Source: Noviluteimonas caseinilytica (GTDB lineage: Bacteria; Pseudomonadota; Gammaproteobacteria; Xanthomonadales; Xanthomonadaceae). Taken from it: a DNA stretch of 64,000 nucleotides. The number at the start of each line of letters is the position of its first letter. Position 1 is the first letter of the stretch. The stretch is from NCBI RefSeq assembly GCF_018406605.1, contig NZ_AP024545.1, positions 1,426,001-1,490,000 of the forward strand, written 5' to 3'. The position numbers were made by a program, and so were the translations under genes. This document shows, one piece after another, positions 1-9,375 of this stretch. The notes under the pieces are model-generated. The model was not told the DNA's origin. It ran no database searches and saw only the letters and a list, made by a program, of their open reading frames with translations.

Positions 1-411
1 GATCCGGACATCGACATCTGGGCGGTCGCGCGCCCCGTGCTCGAGCGCATCCTGCTCGATCGCTACAGCCCGCAGCAGCTGCTCACCGAGTTCCGCAAGC
101 GCCTGCCGGAAATGGTGACGCGCGCGCCGGACATGCCGCGCCTGTTGCACAGCTGGCTGACGCAGCAGGTGGAAGGCGGGCATTCGCTGAAGATGCAGTC
201 GCAGGACATCCGCGACCTCACGCAGATGATCCGCGGCGCACAGCGGCGCGTCATCTCCGCGATCCTGGGCACGGGCCTGCTGATCGCCGCTGCGGTGATG
301 TACAGCCTGGAAGCCGGCGGCCCGCGGTTCTTCGGGTTGCCAGCGTCGGTGTGGATCGCGGGACTGGGTGGGGCGTGGGCGCTGCTCGCCGCGTGGCCGC
401 GTCGTAAATAA
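1..411 (+). CDS. ubiB: UbiB-family (ABC1 kinase-like) protein, C-terminal part
   Basis: Only the last 136 codons lie in the window; the reading frame is open at base 1 and ends with TAA. UbiB is a membrane-attached atypical kinase/ATPase of the ABC1/ADCK family needed for ubiquinone synthesis. The catalytic domain is outside the window. What remains is the family-like tail, beginning DPDIDIWAVARPVLER, then an amphipathic region, then two hydrophobic segments near the end (around residues 80-100 and 110-130 of this fragment), as in UbiB proteins that end in two membrane helices. An internal GTG at 37 is not a start. The assignment rests on the tail alone, so another ABC1 paralogue is possible. 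Confidence 0.7.
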   Translation, partial: DPDIDIWAVARPVLERILLDRYSPQQLLTEFRKRLPEMVTRAPDMPRLLHSWLTQQVEGGHSLKMQSQDIRDLTQMIRGAQRRVISAILGTGLLIAAAVMYSLEAGGPRFFGLPASVWIAGLGGAWALLAAWPRRK

Positions 412-414
412 AGC

Positions 415-457
415 TCCCTCCCCCTGCGAAAGCAGGGGAGGGTTGGGGAGGGGTCAA
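415..457 (+). repeat. G-rich palindromic repeat, left copy beside DUF559 gene
   Basis: A short hairpin (CCCCTGC, gaaa loop, GCAGGGG) continues into a G-rich tail GGGTTGGGGAGGGG. The same unit occurs in opposite orientation at 887-927 and, with base changes, at 57899-57940. It looks like a REP-type intergenic repeat. It lies directly behind the ubiB stop and may also act as a terminator. Confidence 0.7.
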
Positions 458-537
458 CCGACTCCGCAGACCGTTCGGCTTCAACGCAACGTTCGCGCAC
501 AACACGCTCCCCTCGACCCCACCGTCGAAGGATCGAC

Positions 538-882
538 ATGCGCACCATCTGGAAGCGAGCCCGCGCCCTCCGCAACAATTCGACCCTCGCCGAGCGCCAC
601 GTGTGGCGTTACCTGCGACGACGCAACCTCGGCGGTTACAAGTTCCGCCGCCAGTTCCCGATCGCCGGCTTCATCGTGGACTTCGCGTGCGTCGAAGCGC
701 ACATCGCGATCGAACTCGACGGCGGCCAGCATGCGGAGGCCGTTGCCTACGATGCGGCGCGGACGAGGAAGATCGAGGAGAAGGGCTATCGTGTGCTGCG
801 GTTCTGGGACAACGATGCGATGAAGCAGACGAATGCGGTGCTCGAAGTGATCCTGAAGGTGTGTGATGAACGAGCTCGGTGA
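538..882 (+). CDS. DUF559 family endonuclease-like protein
   Basis: 114 residues with the features of DUF559: an N-terminal basic helix (RALRNNSTLAERHVWRYLRR), then GYKFRRQFPIAGFIVDFAC, IAIELDGGQHAE and VLRFWDND. DUF559 has a restriction-endonuclease-like (Vsr-related) fold. The D of FIVDF and the E-D pair of IELDGGQH are likely the metal-binding residues, which is known for the fold and inferred here. AAGGA lies about 6 bases before the ATG. Inverted copies of one palindromic repeat bracket the gene (415-457 and 887-927), so repeat plus gene may have moved as a unit. Its biological role is unknown. Confidence 0.85.
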   Translation: MRTIWKRARALRNNSTLAERHVWRYLRRRNLGGYKFRRQFPIAGFIVDFACVEAHIAIELDGGQHAEAVAYDAARTRKIEEKGYRVLRFWDNDAMKQTNAVLEVILKVCDERAR

Positions 883-1633
883 GAGCGCCCCTCCCCAACC
901 CTCCCCTGCTGGCGCAGGGGAGGGGGCAGAAGCGTTGCGCGTTCTGTTCGTCGACGATTTCCTCGGCGTCGTCGACAAACCCGCCGGGCTGATGGTCCAC
1001 GACTCCGCGCTCGCGCGCGGCGAAACCGACTTCGCGGCCGATCGGCTGCGCGAGCAATTCGGCCGCCCCATCTTCCTCGTGCATCGCCTCGATCGGGCGA
1101 CCAGCGGCTGCCTGCTGCTCGCCTTCGATCGCGAGACGGCGTCCACGCTCGGCAAGACGCTGATGGCGCGCGATGTCGAAAAGGATTACCTCGCGGTCTG
1201 CCGCGGCTGGCCGGAGGAACGGTTCACCGTCGACCACGACCTCGACGGCGGCCCCGGCAAACCGGTCAAGAAACCAGCGGTCACTGAGTTCGAGCGCCTC
1301 GCCACGTGCGAACTCAACTTCCCGTCCGCAGGCTTCCCGACGTCACGCTACGCGCTCCTGCGCGCCACGCCGCTCACGGGCCGCTTCCGCCAGATCCGCC
1401 GCCACCTCAAGCACCTCTCGCATCACCTGATCGGCGACACGAGCCACGGCGACGGGCGCCACAACCGCGCGTTCCGCATGCTCGGCATCCATCGCATGCT
1501 GCTGCACGCCGAGCGCCTGGCGTTCGCGCATCCGGCCAGCGGCGAGCGCATCGAAGTGCGTGCGCCGCTGGATGCGGAGTTCGCGAAGGCGCGGGCGCTG
1601 TTCGACGGCGCGGCGTTTCCCGACATCCGCTGA
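866..1633 (+). CDS. truC: tRNA pseudouridine synthase of the RluA/TruC type
   Basis: RluA-family pseudouridine synthase of 255 residues with the catalytic motif HRLDRATSG, containing the nucleophilic Asp, at about residue 73. KPAGLMVH lies near the N-terminus and the late segment is RQIRRHLKHLSHHLIGD. The length and the GDTSHGDGRHNR stretch resemble E. coli TruC, which modifies U65 of several tRNAs. RluC/RluD-like targets are less likely because there is no S4 domain. The start is uncertain. ATG 866 has AAGG 7 bases upstream, but its first 20 or so codons are read through a repeat element. A TTG at 935, just before RVLFVDDFLG, would give the normal family length and has the G-rich repeat strand in front of it. 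Confidence 0.75.
   Translation: MNELGESAPPQPSPAGAGEGAEALRVLFVDDFLGVVDKPAGLMVHDSALARGETDFAADRLREQFGRPIFLVHRLDRATSGCLLLAFDRETASTLGKTLMARDVEKDYLAVCRGWPEERFTVDHDLDGGPGKPVKKPAVTEFERLATCELNFPSAGFPTSRYALLRATPLTGRFRQIRRHLKHLSHHLIGDTSHGDGRHNRAFRMLGIHRMLLHAERLAFAHPASGERIEVRAPLDAEFAKARALFDGAAFPDIR
887..927 (-). repeat. G-rich palindromic repeat, right copy (inverted)
   Basis: The reverse complement matches the 415-457 element through the hairpin and the GGGGAGGGTTGGGGAGGGG tail, with only the loop differing (gaaa against gcca). It starts 4 bases after the DUF559 stop and lies inside the nominal start of the truC frame. Confidence 0.7.
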
Positions 1634-1660
1634 TCGCGGGCCCGCTGCTAAAGTCCCGCC

Positions 1661-2080
1661 ATGCTCGAGATCGCCCCCGACCTGTCCATCCCCGACGAAG
1701 AACTGACCGAACGCTTCGTGCGTGCGTCGGGCCCGGGCGGACAGAACGTCAACAAGGTGGCCACCGCGGTGGAACTGCGCTTCGATGTCGCGGGCTCGCC
1801 GTCGTTGCCCGAGCCCCTGCGTGCGCGCCTGCTGGCGCGGCGCGACCGGCGCCTGACCGACGAGGGCGTGCTGGTGCTCAACGCCCAGCGCTTCCGCACG
1901 CAGGACCGCAATCGCGAAGACGCGCGCGATCGCCTGGTGGCCTTCATCGTCGCGGGGCTCCACGTGCCGAAGGCGCGGGTGGCCACCAAGCCCACGCGCG
2001 CCTCGAAGCAGCGCAGGCTGGACGAAAAGAAACGCAGCGGTACGATCAAGCGCGGACGCACGGTCAGGACCTGGGACTGA
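1661..2080 (+). CDS. arfB: Alternative ribosome-rescue factor ArfB (peptidyl-tRNA hydrolase)
   Basis: 139-residue protein with the release-factor catalytic motif GPGGQNVNKV near residue 25. A basic tail, rich in K and R (about residues 105-139), enters the mRNA channel in known ArfB/YaeJ proteins. ArfB hydrolyses peptidyl-tRNA on stalled ribosomes. The small size and lack of a stop-codon recognition domain separate it from RF1/RF2. It lies 27 bases downstream of truC on the same strand and is probably co-transcribed. Confidence 0.9.
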   Translation: MLEIAPDLSIPDEELTERFVRASGPGGQNVNKVATAVELRFDVAGSPSLPEPLRARLLARRDRRLTDEGVLVLNAQRFRTQDRNREDARDRLVAFIVAGLHVPKARVATKPTRASKQRRLDEKKRSGTIKRGRTVRTWD

Positions 2081-2108
2081 CGCGGCAGGACACGACACAA
2101 GGACGGGG

Positions 2109-2723
2109 ATGGCGACACCCAAACCAGACGAGGCCGGCTACATCCTGCCGTTGCCGCCCAACGCACCGCGCGTGCGGCCGAATGCGTTCGGTCGCTGGTT
2201 CGGCCGCACCCTGCTGCGGCTCGGCGGCTGGCGCATGGTCGGCGAATTCCCCGACCTGCCGCGCGTCGTGCTGATCGGCGCGCCGCATTCGTCCAACTGG
2301 GACGGGGTGTGGGGCTTCGGCGCGAAGCTGGCGCTCGGCCTGGACATCAAGATCCTCGGGAAGCACCAGCTGTTCTGGTGGCCGCTCGGCCCGATCCTCC
2401 GCCGGCTCGGCGTGATCGCGGTGGACCGGAGTGCCGCGCATGGGGTCGTCGAGCAGGCGGCGTCACTGATTACCCAAGCTGGGCAGTTCTGGTTCGGCCT
2501 GGCGCCGGAAGGGACGCGCAAACCGGTCGAGCGCTGGAAGACCGGCTTCTGGAAGATCGCCAAGGCTGCGAACGTGCCGGTATTGCCGGCGTACTTCCAC
2601 TATCCGGACCGCATCATCGGGATTGGGCCCGTATTTCACCTCACTTCCGACATGTCTGCGGACATCGCCCGCATCCGCGCCTGGTACCGCCCGTGGCAGG
2701 GCAAGCACCACGGAACCGCCTGA
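2109..2723 (+). CDS. Lysophospholipid acyltransferase-like protein (PlsC family)
   Basis: 204 residues. The HX4D acyltransferase motif is seen as HSSNWD (residues about 59-64), and the second block as APEGTRKPVERWKTGF (around residue 132). The third region has VPVLPAYFHYP. These are the marks of the LPLAT/PlsC superfamily, which move acyl groups to lysophospholipids or related acceptors at the inner membrane face. There is no obvious membrane helix. AAGGA stands before the ATG. The exact acceptor cannot be told; it is shorter than a typical PlsC. Confidence 0.8.
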   Translation: MATPKPDEAGYILPLPPNAPRVRPNAFGRWFGRTLLRLGGWRMVGEFPDLPRVVLIGAPHSSNWDGVWGFGAKLALGLDIKILGKHQLFWWPLGPILRRLGVIAVDRSAAHGVVEQAASLITQAGQFWFGLAPEGTRKPVERWKTGFWKIAKAANVPVLPAYFHYPDRIIGIGPVFHLTSDMSADIARIRAWYRPWQGKHHGTA

Positions 2724-2753
2724 GCAGAAAAACTTTCCGGTCGTCGGCCGGAT

Positions 2754-2769
2754 TGGCACAGCTATTGCG
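2754..2769 (+). promoter_or_regulatory. Sigma-54 (RpoN) promoter of the epimerase operon
   Basis: TTGGCACAGCTATTGC has the -24 GG at 2755-2756 and the -12 GC at 2767-2768, exactly 10 bases apart, with TGGCAC and TTGC as in the consensus. The predicted transcript start is near 2780, giving a leader of about 60 bases before the epimerase ATG. Confidence 0.75.
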
Positions 2770-2784
2770 TCAGAAGTGAGAAAG

Positions 2785-2803
2785 GCGTCACATCGCGTGA
2801 CGC
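2785..2803 (+). promoter_or_regulatory. Inverted repeat in the epimerase leader
   Basis: GCGTCAC and GTGACGC are separated by five bases (atcgc). Further GCGTCA copies sit at 2767 and 2805. It falls just downstream of the predicted start, so it could be a leader hairpin or an operator. No function is known. Confidence 0.45.
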
Positions 2804-2838
2804 AGCGTCATCAGCTCTCACCAGGGGGAGAGCTCCCA

Positions 2839-3867
2839 ATGCACATCCTCGTGACCGGGGGTGCCGGTTTCATCGGCTCCCACCTTGTCGATCTTCATCT
2901 TGCGCGCGGTGACCAGGTCCACGTCGTCGACGATCTGTCGACCGGCGTGCGCGCCAACCTCGCCGCGCATGAAGACGATCCCAACTTCCGCTTCGACGAA
3001 GCCGACATCCTGACCTGGGACCGGCTGGAACGCTGCGTCGGTTGGGCCGACCGCATCTACCACCTGGCCGCCGTCGTCGGCGTGTACCGCGTGCTCGCCG
3101 AACCCACCAAGGTGCTGGCGATCAACATCGCCGGGTGCGAGCGCCTGCTGCGCGCCGCGCATTCGGGTGGCTGGAAGCCGCAGGTGGTGCTGGCATCGTC
3201 GTCGGAGGTCTACGGCCACAACGACGAAGAGATCCTGCGCGAAGACCAGGACCTGTCGGTCAGCACGCGCGCCGGCACGCGCTGGGGCTACTCGGTGAGC
3301 AAGATCGCCGACGAAGCGCTCGGCCTGTCGTACGCGCAGCGTTACGGCATCCCCGCCGTGATCGCGCGCTTCTTCAACACCGTCGGCCCGCGCCAGGTGG
3401 GGCGTTACGGCATGGTCGTGCCGCGCTTCGTCGCGGCCGCCGTGCGCAACGAACCGATCACGGTGTTCGGCGGCGGGTTGCAGACGCGTTCGTTCTGCGA
3501 CGCCCGCGACACCGTCGTGGCGCTCGATGCGCTCGCCGAACGCGCCGCCCGCAACACGCTGGTGGCCAACGTCGGCAACGACCGCGAGATCAGCATCCTG
3601 GAACTCGCCGAGCTGGTGATCGAACGCGCGAACAGCCGTTCGGTCATCCAGCACGTCGGCCTGCGCGAAGCCTACGGCGAGGATTTCGAAGACATCCGCC
3701 GCCGTCGCCCGAGCCTGGCCCGCCTGCGCTCGCTCACCGGGTTCGAGCACCGCTTCACGCTCGAGCGCACGATCGACGATCTCGTCGCCATCGAACGCAA
3801 CAAACTGGAAGAGAGTCACGATGGCTACTGCACCCTGGTTCGTCCTCAGTCCGAACGCGCTGCTTAG
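2839..3867 (+). CDS. NAD-dependent sugar epimerase/dehydratase (extended SDR)
   Basis: 342-residue extended short-chain dehydrogenase. TGGAGFIGSH at the N-terminus is the NAD-binding GxxGxxG loop. D of VVDDLSTG would bind the adenosine ribose. S-S-S-E-V-Y and YSVSK give the catalytic Ser, Tyr and Lys. The closest named enzymes are UDP-glucose/UDP-glucuronate 4-epimerases and decarboxylases. The substrate is not readable from motifs. ATG 2839 was chosen because GGGGGAG lies 8 bases before it and the Rossmann motif starts at once. The 3' end overlaps the glycosyltransferase start by 47 bases, so the two are surely co-transcribed, from the sigma-54 promoter upstream. Confidence 0.85.
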   Translation: MHILVTGGAGFIGSHLVDLHLARGDQVHVVDDLSTGVRANLAAHEDDPNFRFDEADILTWDRLERCVGWADRIYHLAAVVGVYRVLAEPTKVLAINIAGCERLLRAAHSGGWKPQVVLASSSEVYGHNDEEILREDQDLSVSTRAGTRWGYSVSKIADEALGLSYAQRYGIPAVIARFFNTVGPRQVGRYGMVVPRFVAAAVRNEPITVFGGGLQTRSFCDARDTVVALDALAERAARNTLVANVGNDREISILELAELVIERANSRSVIQHVGLREAYGEDFEDIRRRRPSLARLRSLTGFEHRFTLERTIDDLVAIERNKLEESHDGYCTLVRPQSERAA

Positions 3868-5200
3868 CGCGATCGGCCTGCTGCGCGGGCCCGACAAGAC
3901 CGTCCCCACCCCCGCGGTCGACTGGCAGACGGCGATCGTCGACGTCGTCATCCCGGCCTTCAAGGAAGAAGACAACATCGTGCATTGCCTGGCGTCGCTC
4001 GCCCGGCAGACGTTCCCCATCCGCAACATCATCCTGGTGGACGACGGCGGCAAGGACCGCACCGTGCCGCGCGCGCGCGAATATGCAGCGGCCGCGGCGC
4101 TGAACCTGATCGTGATCGAGCGCGCGTCGTCGATCGGCAAGACGCCGACGATCAAGCGCCAGGCGCGCGAGTTCGACTGCGACGTCGAGTTCATCCTCGA
4201 CGGCGACACGTTCCTCGAATCGCCGAACTACATCGAACGCTGCGTGCAGGAGCTCTACCAGGGCGTCGGCATCGCGAGCGCGTGCGGCAACATCCTGCCG
4301 ATGCGGCCGAAGGACCGGCATGCGCTCGCCCAATCGCCCGAATTCCAGCAGTGGCACGGCGCGAAGGCGTACGACGATCCCCACGCGAAGCGCGGCATGC
4401 TGCACGGCCTGTGGTGGTGGATCACCAACACGTATCGCGAAGTGCTCTACACGTTCCTGCAGCGCTTCATCTACAAGGGGCAGATGGTGTTCTTCGGCAG
4501 CATCACCAACCCGGTGGGCTGCGCGGTGGCGTATCGGCGAAAGTACATCGCCGACCTGTTCGACCGCTACGAACCGATCTTCGGCGACGACCTCACCAAC
4601 TCCGAGGACATCTTCATCGGCTTCGCGCTCAACCACGAGGGCTACCGCAACATCCAGCTGCAGGATGTGCTGGCGCGCTCGGAAGAACCCGAAGTGCAGC
4701 GGCTGCCGCGGCAGGTGTACCTGTGGTCGTCGTCGTTCCTGCAAAGCTGCTACTACTTCGATGCGCTGCTGCGCACGCCGTTCAAGGCGGGCAAGGCCTG
4801 GCGCAAGCGCCGCCGCGACAAGTCCAGCGGCGTCGAAGACCTGCGCGTGATCAAGGAACAATATCGCCAGCCCTTCGGCGAGCAGGCCACGCGCGAATAC
4901 GGCCGGCCGATCGGCTGGACCATGTTCCTCGGCGCGGTGGAGAAGATCGGCTTCCCCACGGCGCTGATCTGCATGCTCGTGCTGCGCATGTGGGAAGCGC
5001 TGGCGGTGACGGTGGTCGCCGAGTTGGCGGTGTCGCTGACGGTCCTGGTGATCGTGAGCAAGGGCCGGCGCCTGGCGATGCTGGCCAAGGGCATCGCGGT
5101 GACGCCGATGCGTTATGTGCTGATGGTGTCCGACCTGTTCACCACGGCGCGGTTCGCGATCGATTTGTGGATCACGGGGAATCGGAAATGGCGCAAGTGA
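3821..5200 (+). CDS. Family 2 glycosyltransferase, membrane-associated (YaiP-like)
   Basis: 459 residues. The GT-A fold is shown by DVVIPAFKEEDNI (about residue 45), VDDGGKDR, and the DxD metal site in ILDGDTF (about residue 127). NSEDIFIGFAL is the likely base region and QRLPRQVYLW takes the place of the QxxRW motif of processive synthases. Two hydrophobic helices lie at about 372-420. It probably builds or extends a polysaccharide at the inner membrane. The neighbours fit: a nucleotide-sugar epimerase before it and a YaiO-type outer-membrane protein after it (E. coli has the pair yaiP/yaiO). The stop overlaps the next start as TGATG. Confidence 0.8.
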   Translation: MATAPWFVLSPNALLSAIGLLRGPDKTVPTPAVDWQTAIVDVVIPAFKEEDNIVHCLASLARQTFPIRNIILVDDGGKDRTVPRAREYAAAAALNLIVIERASSIGKTPTIKRQAREFDCDVEFILDGDTFLESPNYIERCVQELYQGVGIASACGNILPMRPKDRHALAQSPEFQQWHGAKAYDDPHAKRGMLHGLWWWITNTYREVLYTFLQRFIYKGQMVFFGSITNPVGCAVAYRRKYIADLFDRYEPIFGDDLTNSEDIFIGFALNHEGYRNIQLQDVLARSEEPEVQRLPRQVYLWSSSFLQSCYYFDALLRTPFKAGKAWRKRRRDKSSGVEDLRVIKEQYRQPFGEQATREYGRPIGWTMFLGAVEKIGFPTALICMLVLRMWEALAVTVVAELAVSLTVLVIVSKGRRLAMLAKGIAVTPMRYVLMVSDLFTTARFAIDLWITGNRKWRK

Positions 5201-6657
5201 TGTCCAGGGGGCTGCGCCGCAACGCGATGGCCGCGGCGATCGTGCTCGCGGTCGGCATGGCCGCAGGGCCGGTATTCGCGCAGGATCCCGCGCGCCTCGA
5301 CCAGCAGGCGCGCGAAGCCGCGTGGGCGGGGCGCACCGCCGAAGCGCTGCACATCCTCGACAAGCACCTCGCCGAACATCCGGACGATCGCGCCGCGCGG
5401 CTGGATCGCGCGCGCTGGCTGGCGTGGTCCGGCGATTACGCGGCATCGATCGAAGCACTGGACGCGCTCGGTGGCGACGACGACGAAGCGCGCGCGCTGC
5501 GTGCTCGCGTGCAGGCGTGGGCGGGGCGTCGTGATGCGGCGCTGGCGTTGAACCAGCCGTTGTACGACGCACACCCGGACAACTACGACGTCGCGTGGAC
5601 CCAGGCCCTGGCTCAACGCCTCGGCGAACGCGCGGACCTCGCGCTCCCCGCACTCGCCCGCGTGCAACAGCTGCAACCCGATTCGAAGGACACGAAGGAC
5701 ATCGCGAAGGTCATCCGCCTGCCGATGTATTCGTGGATCGGCGCGCCGGCCTCGGTGTATTCCGACTCCGACGACATCGAGATCCGCGGCTGGGGCCTCG
5801 ACGCCAACCTGCGCATCTCCGATACGACGCGCCTGCTTGCCGAGGTCGCCGATCGCACGCACGAGGCGACGGCCACCGGTCCGTTCGCGCCGTTGTTCGG
5901 CGGCGACCACGTCGACGAATCGCGCGTCGAAGTCGGCGCACAGTTCGCCGCCACGCCGGACATCGCGTTCGAACTCCGCGGCGGCCAGTCGAAGCTGGAC
6001 TTCGTCAACGGCGGCCACGACACCGCCACGATCGGCCGCCTGCGCTTCTCGCAACGCGCGACGGACGACGTCTTCTACGCGATCGCCTTCGAACGCGACC
6101 GTGTCGCCTACTCGCCGCGCATCCTGTCGCAGGGCGTGATGCGCAACGGCGCCGTGCTGGACATGGTGTTCACGCCCACGCTGCGCGACACCATCGCCGT
6201 GCACGCGGGCGCCGACCACTTCAGCGACGACAACGACCATCGCGCGGTCAGCGCCGACTGGCGCCACGCGGTGCATCGCAGCGGCAACGCCAACGTCGAC
6301 GTCGGCCTGCAGGGCGAATGGCAGCGTTACACCGACAATCCCGGCACGGGCTATTACGCGCCGAACAACTACCGCCGCATCGCGCCGGTCGCCTCGACGT
6401 ACATCGCGCTGGGCCCGGAGGCCGGCCTGTACATCGGTGCCGCGCTGGGCGTGCAACGCGACGAAACCTTCGACAACTGGAAGCGCGCCAGCGACATCAG
6501 CGCGAGCCTGACGCTCGGCATCTTCACGCACTGGCAGCTCGTGGCGTCCGCGGGCTACAGCGAACGCCTCAACCAGTTCGGGCGTTACGAAGGCACGTCG
6601 TTCGGCCTGCAGTTGCGCTATCGCTTCTGCGAATTCCGCGCGGACCGCTGCCCGTAA
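5200..6657 (+). CDS. YaiO-family outer-membrane beta-barrel protein with TPR region
   Basis: 485 residues. A signal peptide (about 1-27, ending VFAQ) leads into Ala/Leu-rich helical repeats like TPRs (about 30-160). A C-terminal stretch from about 185 to the end has alternating polar and hydrophobic strands, as in a beta barrel, and ends near LQLRYRF. This matches the YaiO domain and parallels polysaccharide export proteins such as PgaA, where TPRs bind the polymer and the barrel passes it out. Start 5200 overlaps the preceding stop; an in-frame ATG at 5188 would add four residues. The export role is inferred from layout and neighbours. Confidence 0.75.
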   Translation: MSRGLRRNAMAAAIVLAVGMAAGPVFAQDPARLDQQAREAAWAGRTAEALHILDKHLAEHPDDRAARLDRARWLAWSGDYAASIEALDALGGDDDEARALRARVQAWAGRRDAALALNQPLYDAHPDNYDVAWTQALAQRLGERADLALPALARVQQLQPDSKDTKDIAKVIRLPMYSWIGAPASVYSDSDDIEIRGWGLDANLRISDTTRLLAEVADRTHEATATGPFAPLFGGDHVDESRVEVGAQFAATPDIAFELRGGQSKLDFVNGGHDTATIGRLRFSQRATDDVFYAIAFERDRVAYSPRILSQGVMRNGAVLDMVFTPTLRDTIAVHAGADHFSDDNDHRAVSADWRHAVHRSGNANVDVGLQGEWQRYTDNPGTGYYAPNNYRRIAPVASTYIALGPEAGLYIGAALGVQRDETFDNWKRASDISASLTLGIFTHWQLVASAGYSERLNQFGRYEGTSFGLQLRYRFCEFRADRCP

Positions 6658-6661
6658 GGCG

Positions 6662-7609
6662 TCAGCGTTCCGAGTGCTCGATGCCCCCGTCGGGCTGGAT
6701 GAGTTCGATGAAGGCGCGCGCCTGCGGCGACAGGAACTTCCCCTTGCGGATCACCACGCCGTAGCTGCGCGAGGGGAAGTACTGCGCGAGCGAGCGCGCC
6801 GCCAATCGCGTGCGATCGGCGTCGGTCAGGCAGATCGCGGTGACGATGCTGATGCCCAGGCCCATCGCGACGTATTGTTTGATCACTTCCCAGCCGCCGA
6901 CTTCCAGCGCGACGGTGTAAGGCACGCGGTTCTGCTGGAACACCAGGTCGACGAGGCGGTACGTCGTCAGGCGCTTTGGCGGCAGGATCAAGCCGTAGGG
7001 CGAGAGATCCTCGAGCTTGAGGTCCGCCTTGTGCGCGAGCGGATGGTCGGGCGGGGTGATCAGCATCGGCTCGAAGCGATAGACCGGCATGTAGCGCAGG
7101 TCCGCGGGCACATCGAGCATCGAGCCCACGGCCAGGTCGACTGCGTCCGTACGCAATAGGTCCAGCCCGCCCGCGCCGGTGACGTTGTGCAGCGTCAGGC
7201 GCACATCGGAGCGGCGCTGGCGGAAGGCTTCGACGATCCCGGGCAACAGATAGAGGATGGTCGAGCTGCCGGCCGCGACGTTGAGTTCGCCGGCATCCAG
7301 CCCCTGCACCTTGTCGCGGAACACCGCATCCAGCCCGTCGAGGCCTTCGACCAGGGGCTTGGCCAGCTCGTAGAGGACCTGTCCTTCGCGGCTCGGGGTG
7401 AGCCGCCGGCCCACGCGTTCGAACAGCTTGACCCCCAGTTCGCGCTCGAGCGCCTGCAATTGGAGGGTGATCGCGGGCTGGCTGACGTAGAGCGCTTCGG
7501 CCGCGCGGGACACCGAGCCCAGGCGCGCGGTCTGGCAAAAGGCACGCAACGGCTTCAATTTGTCCGCTTTGTAGGCGAAACGGGGCGGCGGCGTGCGGTT
7601 TTCGGTCAT
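6662..7609 (-). CDS. LysR-type transcriptional regulator, likely of the glyoxylate shunt
   Basis: 315 residues. The N-terminal winged helix-turn-helix reads SVSRAAEALYVSQPAITLQLQ (about residues 30-50), followed by ALERELGVKLFERVGRRLTP, the standard LysR pattern. The rest is the periplasmic-binding-protein-like effector domain. The ATG at 7609 gives the usual distance to the helix-turn-helix. It is divergent from aceB-aceA with about 108 bases between starts, so it most likely controls them and itself. A strong dyad lies midway (7656-7673). The effector is unknown; CysB-like regulators share the longer N-terminal lead. Confidence 0.85.
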   Translation of the reverse strand: MTENRTPPPRFAYKADKLKPLRAFCQTARLGSVSRAAEALYVSQPAITLQLQALERELGVKLFERVGRRLTPSREGQVLYELAKPLVEGLDGLDAVFRDKVQGLDAGELNVAAGSSTILYLLPGIVEAFRQRRSDVRLTLHNVTGAGGLDLLRTDAVDLAVGSMLDVPADLRYMPVYRFEPMLITPPDHPLAHKADLKLEDLSPYGLILPPKRLTTYRLVDLVFQQNRVPYTVALEVGGWEVIKQYVAMGLGISIVTAICLTDADRTRLAARSLAQYFPSRSYGVVIRKGKFLSPQARAFIELIQPDGGIEHSER

Positions 7610-7655
7610 GACACGGCCTTCATATAAGCGCACCTAATCATATGCATAGATAAAA

Positions 7656-7673
7656 CTGTTTTGCGCAATACAG
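7656..7673 (+). promoter_or_regulatory. Dyad operator candidate between lysR gene and aceB
   Basis: CTGTTTTGCGCAATACAG is symmetric at 16 of 18 positions around TTGCGCAA. It is 45-47 bases from both divergent starts and overlaps a possible aceB -10 (TACAGT, 7669-7674). Confidence 0.5.
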
Positions 7674-7717
7674 TACCCGCTCGTACGGTCGGCTTCCGCC
7701 TCATCAGGGATTCGACC

Positions 7718-9355
<1,638 letters not shown>

Positions 9356-9375
9356 TCCCGACAAGGAGTTCCACC

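Noticed and set aside
2623..2838. Extended start of the epimerase within the acyltransferase gene
   Set aside because: It would cross the sigma-54 promoter; ATG 2839 has a strong ribosome site and begins the Rossmann motif.
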